Source of the DNA: DASUAL01 sp035763805
GTDB lineage: Bacteria; Gemmatimonadota; Gemmatimonadetes; Gemmatimonadales; GWC2-71-9
Direction of reading: 5' to 3'
Assembly: GCA_035763805.1 (NCBI GenBank)
Contig: DASUAL010000109.1
Coordinates: 1-64,000 of the forward strand
DNA length: 64,000 bases
The notes beneath the pieces were generated by a model. It saw only the letters and a program-made list of their open reading frames with translations. It was not told where the DNA came from and did not search any database. Position 1 is the first letter of the stretch, and each line of letters starts with the position of its first letter. A program made the translations under genes and the position numbers. Of this stretch, positions 45,612 to 56,492 are shown piece by piece.

Positions 45612-46375
45612 ACCAGCACCCCGCGCTGGGACCCCTCGATGAACTTGAGGAAGTTCTCCACCTCGGAGGTGTGCGGGAGCTCTGTCCGCGCTTTCGCGAT
45701 CCCCTGGCTCACGGTCATGTCCGAATTGAAGAGCAGGCGGTAGGCCCGTTTGAGCGCCAGCTTGACCTCCGGCGAGAAGCCCGCGCGCTGCAGGCCCACG
45801 GAGTTCAGGCCGTACAGGTGCACCGGGTTTCCGACCGCCTTGGTGTAGGGCGGGACGTCCTGGTTCACGCGGGATCCACCGCCCACGAACGCGAACGTGC
45901 CGATCCGCACGAACTGATGAATCGGCACCAACCCCGAGATGACGGCCCGGTCCTCGATCGTCACGTGGCCGGCCATCTGGACCGCGTTGGCGATGATGAC
46001 GTCGTTCCCGATGACGCAGTCGTGGGCGACGTGCACGTACGACATCAGGAAGCAGCGCTGCCCGACCGACGTCTTCCCCGTCGCCGTCGTGCCGCGGTTG
46101 ACCGTGCAATACTCGCGGATCACGGTCCCGTCGCCGACCTCGACCCAGGTGTCCTCGCCCCGGTACTTCAGGTCCTGCGGGTCGTTGCCGATCACGGTCC
46201 CGTAGCCGACCTTCACGCCCTGGCCCAGCTTGACGTTGCGCTCGAGCACCGCATGTGCCGCGATCTGGCAGCGGTCGCCGACGGTGACCCGCGGTCCGAT
46301 GATCGCGTACGGCCCCACGCTCGCGTCGAGCGCCAGGTGCGCCGTGGGATCGACGAGCGCGGTCCGATGGATCAC
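45608..46375 (-). CDS. lpxA: Acyl-ACP--UDP-N-acetylglucosamine O-acyltransferase
   Basis: This 255-residue left-handed beta-helix enzyme catalyses the first lipid A step. Hexapeptide repeats fill about residues 1-190 (VGPYAIIGPRVTVGD, VGYGTVIGNDPQDLKY), with catalytic His118 in HVAHDCVIGND and GLVPIHQFVRIG. A helical C-terminus (PEVKLALKRAYRLLF) completes the fold. Gly residues stand at the acyl-ruler position (FVGGGS), consistent with a long acyl chain, though length cannot be fixed. Overlaps both neighbours by 4 bases. Confidence 0.96.
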   Translation of the reverse strand: MIHRTALVDPTAHLALDASVGPYAIIGPRVTVGDRCQIAAHAVLERNVKLGQGVKVGYGTVIGNDPQDLKYRGEDTWVEVGDGTVIREYCTVNRGTTATGKTSVGQRCFLMSYVHVAHDCVIGNDVIIANAVQMAGHVTIEDRAVISGLVPIHQFVRIGTFAFVGGGSRVNQDVPPYTKAVGNPVHLYGLNSVGLQRAGFSPEVKLALKRAYRLLFNSDMTVSQGIAKARTELPHTSEVENFLKFIEGSQRGVLV

Positions 46376-47661
46376 CGGTCCACCACGGTCGCCATCATCT
46401 CCGCCTCGGCTACGATCTGCCCGTCCACGTAGCCGACCCCCTTCATCTTGCAGGTCTTGCCGCGGAACTGAACCATCTCGAGCTCGAAGCGGATCTGGTC
46501 CCCGGGCACCACCGGGCGCCGGAACTTGACGTTGTCGAGCGACATGAAGTAGACGACCTTGTCTTCCACGTTCTGCCCCTCGAAGAAGCTCATCAGGAGC
46601 ATCCCGCCGACCTGGGCCATCGCCTCGATGATCAGCACGCCCGGCATGATCGGATGACCCGGGAAGTGGCCCTGGAAGAATGGCTCGTTGATGGTGACGT
46701 TCTTGATCCCCACGATCCGCTGCTGCCCCTCCACCTCGATGATCCGGTCCACCAGCAGGAACGGGTAGCGGTGCGGCAGCACGTCCATGATGCGGGCGAT
46801 GTCCATCCGGGGCGTCCCCATGTGCTTGGCCGCGCGGGACAAGGCGTGGGCGAGCGCGACGTTGCCCCCGTGGCTGGGCCGCGTCGCGACGACATGGGCG
46901 CGGATCCGGGCGCCCGTGAGCGCCAGGTCACCGATGATGTCGGCGGCCTTGTGGCGCACAAACTCATCCGGCCAGCGCAGTTTGCCGCCGTTCGCCAGGC
47001 CGCGGTCGTCGAGCAGGATGGCACTGGCCGCGGACGCGCCCTTGATCAGGCCCTTCGCCTTGAGTGCCTCCACCTCGCTCGCGAACCCGAACGTGCGGGC
47101 GGGGGCGAGCTCCCGTGCGAACACCTCCGGAGTCACGGTATAGCTCCCGGACTGCCGTCCGATCAAGGGATGCGGCCACTCGATCGTCACCGTCAGCCGG
47201 AATTCCTTCGCGGGCGCCACGACGTAGCTCGAGTCGCCCTCGGTGACGGTGAATGGGGCCTGCACGGTGAGCACGACGGGCTCCCCGCCGACGTCGACGG
47301 GCTCCGCGCGCTGGAGGGCCTCGAAGTAGGCCTGAAAGCTGCCGTCGAGGATCGGCGGCTCCGGGCCCGTGAGCTCGACCGTCACGTCGTCGATCTCGTA
47401 AGCCGCGATCGCCGCGAGCACGTGCTCCACGGTGTGGATGGTGCTCTTGCCTTTGCCGATCGCCGTACGGCGCTCGACCGCCTCGACCTCCGTCAGCCGG
47501 GCGGGGATCTCGGGCGTCCCGGCGAGATCCATGCGCCGGAACACTATCCCCTGGCCTGCGGGCGCAGGGAGGAAGCTCGCCCGGGTCTCGGCGCCGGTGT
47601 GAAGCCCCGTGCCCGACACCGACGCCTGCTTCCGGATGGAGCGCCTAGGGATGGGACTCAT
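46372..47661 (-). CDS. lpxC-fabZ: Bifunctional LpxC deacetylase / FabZ dehydratase fusion
   Basis: This 429-residue fusion joins LpxC (about 1-282) and FabZ (about 286-429). LpxC, the committed Zn-dependent deacetylase of lipid A synthesis, shows zinc ligands His80 in EHVLAA and His237/Asp241 in HKAADIIGD, with ILDGSFQAY. FabZ, the 3-hydroxyacyl-ACP dehydratase, shows LPHRYPFLLVDRI, GHFPGHPIMPG with catalytic His332, and Glu346 in IEAMAQ. The fusion is known from Bacteroidetes-like bacteria. ATG 47661 overlaps lpxD by 17 bases. Fusing both may balance use of shared 3-hydroxyacyl-ACP. Confidence 0.95.
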   Translation of the reverse strand: MSPIPRRSIRKQASVSGTGLHTGAETRASFLPAPAGQGIVFRRMDLAGTPEIPARLTEVEAVERRTAIGKGKSTIHTVEHVLAAIAAYEIDDVTVELTGPEPPILDGSFQAYFEALQRAEPVDVGGEPVVLTVQAPFTVTEGDSSYVVAPAKEFRLTVTIEWPHPLIGRQSGSYTVTPEVFARELAPARTFGFASEVEALKAKGLIKGASAASAILLDDRGLANGGKLRWPDEFVRHKAADIIGDLALTGARIRAHVVATRPSHGGNVALAHALSRAAKHMGTPRMDIARIMDVLPHRYPFLLVDRIIEVEGQQRIVGIKNVTINEPFFQGHFPGHPIMPGVLIIEAMAQVGGMLLMSFFEGQNVEDKVVYFMSLDNVKFRRPVVPGDQIRFELEMVQFRGKTCKMKGVGYVDGQIVAEAEMMATVVDR

Positions 47662-48730
47662 CGTCCCGGCGCACCAGCGCCTCGAGGTCGTCCACGATCT
47701 TCGCCAGACGATACAGCGCCGCCTGCGCCCGGAAGAACTCGCGATGCTCCCGGCCGGGGAACCCGGTGATCGTGGCGCCGGGCGCAATGTCCCCGATCAC
47801 GCCCCCCTGCACCGTCACTCGCGTGCCGCGGCCGATCGTCACGTGGTCGGCGACGCCGGCCTGGCCGGCCAGGAACACGTCGTCCTCGACGTGGGTGCTC
47901 CCGGCGATCCCGGCCTGCCCCGCGATGATGCAGCGGGCCCCGATGCGGCAGTTGTGCCCGATCTGCACGAGGTTGTCGATCTTCGTCCCCCGACCGATGA
48001 TGGTGTCGTCCACGCTGCCGCGGTCGATGGTGGTGTTGGCGCCGATCTCCACGTCGTCCCCGATGATGCAGCGCCCGACTTGCGGGATCTTGCGCGGGAG
48101 CTCGCCGCTCCCGCCGGGGACGTAGCCGAATCCGTCGCTCCCGAGCCGGGCGCCAGCGTGCAGAATGACCCGGTGCCCGATGATCGTGCCGCTGTAGCAC
48201 ACGACGTGGGGATAAAGCTGGACGTCATCGCCCAGCTCGACGCCGTCTCCCAGCACGCAACCGGCTCCGACGCGAGCGTTCCGGCCCAGCCTCACTCCCC
48301 GCCCGAGCACCGCGTACGGCCCGATGGCGACCGGCTCTTGCCACACCGTGCCCCGTCCGATCACCGCCGTGCGGTGCACGCCCGGCTCCCACGCCGGCTC
48401 AGGGTAGAGCACCGGGATCACGGCCAGGAGCGCGATGTGGGGATCGCGCACCAGCACGCGGCACGCCGGCCCTCCGGACTCGCTCTGTACGAGATCCGAC
48501 CGACAGAGCACGACGGCCGCTCTAGACCGTTGAAAATACGGAAGATAGCGCTTGCTGGCAAGAAAGGAGAGGTCGCCCGGGCCGGCGCGGTCGAGCGGCG
48601 CGACGCGCGAGACCGTCACGTCCGCGCTCCCCACCAGCTCCCCGTTCGTCAGCGCGGCGATTTGCCCGGCGCTGAGGCGGCGGGCAGCCTCCCCGCTGCC
48701 TCCGCCCCCGGCCTCGCTCCCGACGCTCAC
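47645..48730 (-). CDS. lpxD: UDP-3-O-(3-hydroxyacyl)glucosamine N-acyltransferase
   Basis: This 361-residue trimeric enzyme adds the N-linked acyl chain. It has an N-terminal uridine-binding domain (about 18-110: GPGDLSFLASKRYLPYF), a left-handed beta-helix (about 115-325: GPYAVLGRGVRLG, LGSDGFGYVP, VQIGHNCRIGARC with the catalytic His) and a helical C-terminus (RAQAALYRLAKIVDDLEAL). A Gly-rich leader (EAGGGGSGEAARR) precedes the first domain. GTG 48730 lies 12 bases after the skp stop. Order skp-lpxD-lpxC/fabZ-lpxA is conserved. Confidence 0.95.
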   Translation of the reverse strand: MSVGSEAGGGGSGEAARRLSAGQIAALTNGELVGSADVTVSRVAPLDRAGPGDLSFLASKRYLPYFQRSRAAVVLCRSDLVQSESGGPACRVLVRDPHIALLAVIPVLYPEPAWEPGVHRTAVIGRGTVWQEPVAIGPYAVLGRGVRLGRNARVGAGCVLGDGVELGDDVQLYPHVVCYSGTIIGHRVILHAGARLGSDGFGYVPGGSGELPRKIPQVGRCIIGDDVEIGANTTIDRGSVDDTIIGRGTKIDNLVQIGHNCRIGARCIIAGQAGIAGSTHVEDDVFLAGQAGVADHVTIGRGTRVTVQGGVIGDIAPGATITGFPGREHREFFRAQAALYRLAKIVDDLEALVRRDDESHP

Positions 48731-48742
48731 GGGACCGGTCCG

Positions 48743-49279
48743 CTACTGCGCCTGCTTCAGCCGGTCGAGCACCTTGGTCGTGATGTCGAGGGCCGGGTCG
48801 GCTGCCACGATGTTGTTGCCGGGCGCGTCGGCGTCGAAGATGACCGCGTAGTTGCCTTCGGCGCGCAGCCCTTGGATCACGGCGTTCACGCGCGCCTGGA
48901 TCGGCTGCAGCAGCTCCTGCTCGCGCTGCTGCGCTCGGCCCTGGAGCTCGCTGGAGCGCTGTTCGAAGCGCTGTTGCAGCTGCTGCAGCTCACGCTGCTT
49001 CGCCTGCTTGGCGGCTGGCGAGAGGGCGATCGACTGCTGGTCGAACGCGCGGACGGCCGAGTCGAGCTGCTGCTGCAGCTTCTGCACCTCGTCGCGGAAC
49101 CCCTGCACCTCGCGACTGAAGGTTGATTCCGCCGCCGCATAACCGGGGGTCTTTTGCAGGATCTGTCGGGAGCTGATGAACCCGATCTTGAGCGAGGGCT
49201 GGGCGGCCTGGCCCCAGATCGCCGCAGGCGCTAGGCCCGCGAGGCCGAGCAACGCCCATACTGTCACTGCACGTCGCAT
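48743..49279 (-). CDS. skp: Periplasmic chaperone Skp (OmpH family)
   Basis: This 178-residue exported chaperone carries unfolded outer-membrane proteins to BamA. A signal peptide (about 1-23) is followed by the conserved KIGFISSRQILQKTPGYAAAE beta strand (quoted in part: KIGFISSRQILQKTPGY) and long Gln-rich coiled-coil tentacles (VQKLQQQLDSAV, ELQQLQQRFEQRSSEL), then a second strand (NYAVIFDADAPG). ATG 49279 has GGGGAG seven bases upstream (49287-49292). It lies between bamA and lpxD, the usual gene order. Confidence 0.93.
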   Translation of the reverse strand: MRRAVTVWALLGLAGLAPAAIWGQAAQPSLKIGFISSRQILQKTPGYAAAESTFSREVQGFRDEVQKLQQQLDSAVRAFDQQSIALSPAAKQAKQRELQQLQQRFEQRSSELQGRAQQREQELLQPIQARVNAVIQGLRAEGNYAVIFDADAPGNNIVAADPALDITTKVLDRLKQAQ

Positions 49280-49314
49280 AACACATCTCCCCGAGAGGTA
49301 CCGGTATGGACGGC

Positions 49315-49331
49315 CCCGCGGTGGCCGCGGG
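49315..49331 (-). terminator. GC hairpin in the bamA-skp spacer
   Basis: A 7-bp perfect stem CCCGCGG/CCGCGGG with a 3-base loop lies just after the bamA stop and before the skp Shine-Dalgarno. It has no T-tract, so it is more likely an mRNA processing or stability element than an intrinsic terminator. Confidence 0.35.
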
Positions 49332-49339
49332 AGCCGGGA

Positions 49340-51729
49340 TCAGAAGAAATTGCCGAGCTTGAAGTGCAGCTTCCAGCCGGGCGCCGGCCGACCGCTCAGG
49401 TCGGTGCGGTCGAAGCCGTACGCCCAGTCGATGCCGATCGGCCCGAGAGGCGAGATCAGGCTGAGCCCCACCCCCGCGCCTCGGAACAGGCGCGTGGGGT
49501 TGAACTGACCCGCTCGCGCCCAGACGTTGCCCGCATCGTAGAACGCGCTGACGTAGAACATCTGCGACAGCCGGACCCCGACCTCGCCAGTCATCAGGAA
49601 ATACGACTTGCCGAAGGCGCTGGCGCGCGCCGACCCGACGCGCGCCGTGGCGTCGAACCCGTTCGGCGTAACGGAGAACTCGTCGTAGCCGCGGAGCGGG
49701 ATGCCGTACTGCGTGCCGCCCATGGTGAACAGCTGGTCGATGAACGGCGCCGTGCCGAACACGAACCCCGAGCGGGTGGAGAGGCCCATCACGAAGCGCA
49801 CGGGCGACGCGCTCGCGCGTCCCCCGAGCTGCCCCAAGGGCGCGTACCAGCGGCCCTCGAGATCGAGACGCTGGAAGTTGCCGGATCCGCCCAGCGGCCC
49901 GCCGCTCTGCGACAGGCCCACCTGGTGCATCGTGCCGGCGGTCGCGAACGGCAAGTCGATGCGGGTATCGCGCAGGATGGAGACTCCGAAGGTCGAACGC
50001 ACGCAGTTTGAGCAGCTCAGACTCGCGAGACTCTGGCTCGAGCCGGTGAAGGTCTGGTCGTCGATTCCATACGAGACGAACAACCGGGTGTAGCGGTCGT
50101 TGAACACCGGGAACCCGAGCTGCAGGCTCCCGCCGCGGCGTCGCAGCTGCCCGAGGTCTTGAATCGTGTAGCGCAGTCGCGTGTTGTGCACGTTCGCCGT
50201 CGCCGAGATGCGCGAGTCGCGCACGGCCGGGTCGGTGAAGGTGAGGTCGAAGTCGTTGATGTTCTTCCCGAACTGCCACTGGAACCGGCCCCGCTTCCCC
50301 TGCCCGAACAGGTTCGGCTCGTCGAGCCCGAGGAAACCGCCCAGGCCGGTCCCCTGCCCGAGCGAAGCGCCGAAATTGATGTTGCCGGTGCGCTTCTCGG
50401 TCACCCGGAAGACGACGTCCACGTCCCCCTGGTCGTTGGCGGGTCGGGTGTCGGGGAACGGCAGCGGCTGCTGAAAGAAGCCGAGGTTCGAGATGTTCTG
50501 ATAGGAGCGGATCAGCGCGTCTTGGCGGAACACGTCACCCGGGAGCAGCACGATGGCTTCGCGGATCACCCGCTCGTGGGTCACGTCGTTCCCGGCGATC
50601 TCGACCTTGTTGACGATGGCCGGTACCCCCTCGTTGATCAGCCACCGCAAATCCACGACGGGCTTGCCATCCGCGCCGGCACGCCGCAGGATGTCCGCCC
50701 GGACGTTCATGTAGATGTAGCCGTTGTTGTAGTAGATCGTGCGCAGCTGCTGCGTGGCGTCGTCCCACTTCTCCTGGTTGAACTCGACCGGGCCGCGCTG
50801 CACCCCACCCAGCCCGAACAGCCCGGAGCGTGACTCGGCCCGGAAGGGGAACAGCCGCTCCAGCTCCTCGGTGGAGAAGCGGCGGTTGCCCACCACCTCG
50901 AACGTGCCGACCCGGTGAGGCTCGCCCTCGCTGACGCGCACCACGAGTGTCGCCTTCCCCGTGGCGTCGTCCACGACCAGCGTGTCGCCGAGCACCTGGA
51001 AGTCGACGTAGCCCTTGTCGCCGTAGAACTTGGGCAGCCGCTCCTGGAGATCCTCGCGCAGCTTCTCGTCGTCGAAGTCGCCGGAGCGGAACCACCAGAA
51101 GCCCTCCGGACGGGTCTTCAGCCGGCCGGCGAGTTGGGCGTCCGAGAAATGGGTGTTGCCCTCGACCTGGACCTGCGCGATCGCCACCCGCCGCCCTTCA
51201 TCCACGTCGAAGATGACGCGCACCCGGGCGGAGTCGTCCTCGTGCACGTGTACGACCGTCACCTGGGCAAGGTAGTAGCCCTCGGCGCGGTACAGGGAGT
51301 CGATGCGCCCGCGCGCGCGCGCGACCGCCGCAGGGTCGAGCGGGCGACCCTCGAGGAGCTGCACCTTGTCGCGGACGCTCCCTTCGCCCAGCCGGCTCAC
51401 GCCGCGCACCGCCCACTTGATGAGGATGGGCCGTTCGCGCACGCGGATGATCAGCAGCTGGCGGCCATCCGGCTCCGCCTGCTCCACCCGCACGTCGTCG
51501 TACTGCCCGGTGGCGTACAACGCCTGGATGGCGCGCTGCACGTCGCGGTACCCGACGGGCTTGCGGGCGCCGAGTCCGCTTTGATCGAGGACCTGCTGGC
51601 GCTCGACGCGGCGGTTCCCGAGCACGACCACGGAGTCGGGTGCGACGGCGGCCGGCTCGCCCTGCGCGCGCGCGGCGCGCGGGACAAGCACCGCCGAACT
51701 CACTATGATGAAGAGGGAAAGCTTGCGGA

Positions 51730-51733
<4 letters not shown>
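49340..51733 (-). CDS. bamA: Outer-membrane protein assembly factor BamA
   Basis: This 797-residue Omp85 protein inserts beta-barrels into the outer membrane. A signal peptide (ending ARAQ, about 1-24) precedes five POTRA domains (about 35-430; e.g. VVVLGNRRVERQQVLDQSG, VEGNTHFSDAQLAG, VEIAGNDVTHERVI) and the 16-strand barrel (about 450-797) with the loop-6 motif LRGYDEF. The last residue is Phe (GNFF), the usual sorting signal. GTG 51733 overlaps the clpC stop (GTGA). It is followed by skp and lpxD as in many diderms. Confidence 0.96.
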
Positions 51734-54210
<2,477 letters not shown>

Positions 54211-54223
54211 CTCCCCCCCTGCC

Positions 54224-55297
54224 TCACGCCGCTTCCGTCTCGAGCACCCGGCGCACATAGGTGGCGCGCACTGAGGGCAGCTCTGGATCGCCGCTGGGAC
54301 GTCCTTCGAGTGCCGCGAGGTGCGCGGGCTGGGTGAAGATCAGCAGCTTGTTCAACGTGTATACACTCAAGCCGGTGATCAGATTCAGCCCGACCCCCAG
54401 CCGCACCCCGCTCAGCAGGTTCATCGTTTCTTCGAAGGTCAGGCTACGCGCGTACTTGAGCAGGCCGTACGCCCGCCAGACCTTGTCGGCGATGATGGTG
54501 GGCGCGTCCCGCACGAGCACGTCGCGGGCTTGCTCCTCGTATTCGATCACCTGGCGGACGATCTTGCCGAGGTGATCCAGCAGCTCCTCTTCGGACTTGC
54601 CCAGCGTCGTCTGATTGGATAACTGAAAGAAGTTCCCGACGACCTCGCTGCCTTCCCCATACAAACCCCGGAAGGTCAGCCCTACCTGAGCCAGCCCTTG
54701 AAGTACCTTCCCGATCTCCTTGGTCAAAACGAGGCCCGGCAAGTGGATAAGCACACTCGCGCGAAGCCCCGTTCCGGCGTTGGTCGGGCAGGAGGTAAGA
54801 TAGCCAAATTCCGGATGGAATGCGAACGGCAGCAGGTGCCCCAAATCGCCATCTATCGTTTCCACTTCGGCATACGCCTCCTCGAGTGCGAATCCCGACC
54901 GCATTCCATGCAATCGCAGGTGATCTTCCTCGTTCACCATCACCCCGACCGGGCCCTGGATCAGCAGGGCGGCACCAGGCCGTGGCCGGCCCTCGCGCTC
55001 CAGCCCAGCCAGTTCCTTGCTCACAAGGTGGCGCTCGTGCAGCAGTTGCCGCTCCATCCGCTCCAGCTCGTCGAGCCGGAACGTCACCGCCGTCGCCATC
55101 CGGTCGCTCGCCGAGCTCGCTTCCGCCACGCGCGTCAGCACAGTGGTACGGTCCGCGTCCCGGGCGCGCTGGCCGAACACATAGCCCTCGAGGTTGCGCG
55201 CCAAGCGTACGCGCGTGGAAAGGACGATGCTCCCCTTCGGCCCGGAGGCGTCGAGCCAGCCGATCCCGCCGTCGGGAAGCAACGACAGGTCGATCAT
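54224..55297 (-). CDS. mcsB: Protein arginine kinase McsB
   Basis: This 357-residue guanido-kinase-like enzyme phosphorylates arginines and so marks proteins for ClpC. It shows VLSTRVRLARNLEGYVF, NEEDHLRLHGM with the catalytic acidic residues and the nucleophile-loop SCPTNAGTGLRASV. Length matches Bacillus McsB (about 363). Near the C-terminus the Bacillus allosteric RDxxRA motif appears as LPSVRA, so the first Arg/Asp pair is lost. ATG 55297 overlaps the mcsA stop (ATGA). Activity is likely but its control may differ. Confidence 0.93.
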   Translation of the reverse strand: MIDLSLLPDGGIGWLDASGPKGSIVLSTRVRLARNLEGYVFGQRARDADRTTVLTRVAEASSASDRMATAVTFRLDELERMERQLLHERHLVSKELAGLEREGRPRPGAALLIQGPVGVMVNEEDHLRLHGMRSGFALEEAYAEVETIDGDLGHLLPFAFHPEFGYLTSCPTNAGTGLRASVLIHLPGLVLTKEIGKVLQGLAQVGLTFRGLYGEGSEVVGNFFQLSNQTTLGKSEEELLDHLGKIVRQVIEYEEQARDVLVRDAPTIIADKVWRAYGLLKYARSLTFEETMNLLSGVRLGVGLNLITGLSVYTLNKLLIFTQPAHLAALEGRPSGDPELPSVRATYVRRVLETEAA

Positions 55298-55794
55298 TCG
55301 AGCACCCTAATGCGATCGCGCAGCTCGGCGGCGAGCTCGAAGTTTTCGTTGTCGACGGCGCGACGCAGCTGCTCCTTCAATTCAAGCAGCTGCAGCCGAG
55401 GGTCGGCCGACCCGTCCGCCCCCGGCGCGCGGTAGCGTTCGCCGACGTGCTGGCTCGAGCCGTGCAGGCGTCGCAGCAGGTCCCGCAGGTGGCCGTCGAA
55501 CGACTGGTAGCACTGGGCGCATCCGAGCCGCCCGGATTCGCGAAAGTCCTTGAGCGTGCTGCCACAGGCAGCGCAGCGCAGGCCGTCGGCGGGGGTGGGG
55601 AGCACATTCCCGCCCCCCTTCCCCATCGCCTGAATGAAGCCGCCGAGCGGCGACTTGAGGATCGAGTCGCCCGTCTCGAAGCCCTTCTGCTGAGCGCATT
55701 GCTTGCACAGGTGGAGTGTCACCTTGGTGTCGTTCTCCACCTTTGTGAGGTGAATCTCCACCTCGCGCTCCTTGCAGTTGTCGCACAGCATCAT
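55294..55794 (-). CDS. mcsA: McsA, zinc-finger activator of McsB
   Basis: This 166-residue protein has four CxxC pairs: CDNC (4-7), CKQC, CAAC and CAQC, forming two zinc sites, and a C-terminal UVR motif (LKEQLRRAVDNENFELAAELRDRI, quoted in part ENFELAAELRDRI) that contacts ClpC. McsA activates McsB. ATG 55794 (with a second ATG at the next codon) overlaps the lolD stop (ATGA). Together with mcsB and clpC it forms the classical stress operon core; the repressor ctsR is missing. Confidence 0.93.
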   Translation of the reverse strand: MMLCDNCKEREVEIHLTKVENDTKVTLHLCKQCAQQKGFETGDSILKSPLGGFIQAMGKGGGNVLPTPADGLRCAACGSTLKDFRESGRLGCAQCYQSFDGHLRDLLRRLHGSSQHVGERYRAPGADGSADPRLQLLELKEQLRRAVDNENFELAAELRDRIRVLE

Positions 55795-56492
55795 GGTATC
55801 GCGTCCACCGAGCTCACGGCGGTGAGCCTGCCGTCCTCTAACAGCAAGATTCGGTCCGCGCGGCCGGCCAGCTGCCGGTTGTGCGTCACGACTACGACCG
55901 CCGTCTCGTACTCGCGCGCCAGCCGAAACAGGACCTCGTGCAGGCGGTCTGCGTTGGCGTGATCGAGGTTGCCCGAGGGCTCATCAGCGAGCACGAGGCT
56001 CGGGTCGTGAACCAGCGCTCGGGCCACGGCGCAACGCTGCTGCTCCCCGCCGGATAGCTCCGCTGGACGGTGCGACATCCGCCCTGCGAGCCCCACGAGC
56101 GAGAGGACCTCCTCGGCCCGCGACCGCGCCCTGCGCGGCGCCATGCCCCCGATCAAGAGGGGCATCATCACATTCTCCAAAGCGGAGAACTCGCGCAAGA
56201 GATGGTGAAACTGAAAGACGAAGCCCAATCGGCGATTCCGCAGCTCGGCCAACCCGGTGGCGTCCAAGTCGGCGTAGCGGGACCCCTCGAGCCAGACATC
56301 CCCGCCCGTGGGCCGGTCCAGAGCGCCGAGCAAGTGCAGCAGGGTGCTCTTCCCTGCCCCCGACGCGCCCACGATGGCGACGAATTCCCCGCGGTGTACC
56401 TCCAGTTCCACGCCGCGCAGCACCTCGAGCGGCTGGCCGTCGCCACCGGCGTACACCTTGCGGACTCCCCGGGCCACCAGCAGCGCGGTCAT
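55791..56492 (-). CDS. lolD: Lipoprotein-releasing ABC ATPase LolD
   Basis: This 233-residue ATPase powers release of lipoproteins from the inner membrane. It shows Walker A GASGAGKSTLL, FVFQFHHLLREFSALENVMMP (quoted in part: FQFHHLLREFSALENV, the LolD-type motif), signature LSGGEQQR, Walker B LVLADEPSGNLD and H-loop VTHNRQ. Length and motifs match LolD/MacB-type ATPases. It overlaps its permease partner upstream and mcsA downstream by ATGA. LolA/LolB are not seen. Confidence 0.93.
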   Translation of the reverse strand: MTALLVARGVRKVYAGGDGQPLEVLRGVELEVHRGEFVAIVGASGAGKSTLLHLLGALDRPTGGDVWLEGSRYADLDATGLAELRNRRLGFVFQFHHLLREFSALENVMMPLLIGGMAPRRARSRAEEVLSLVGLAGRMSHRPAELSGGEQQRCAVARALVHDPSLVLADEPSGNLDHANADRLHEVLFRLAREYETAVVVVTHNRQLAGRADRILLLEDGRLTAVSSVDAIP

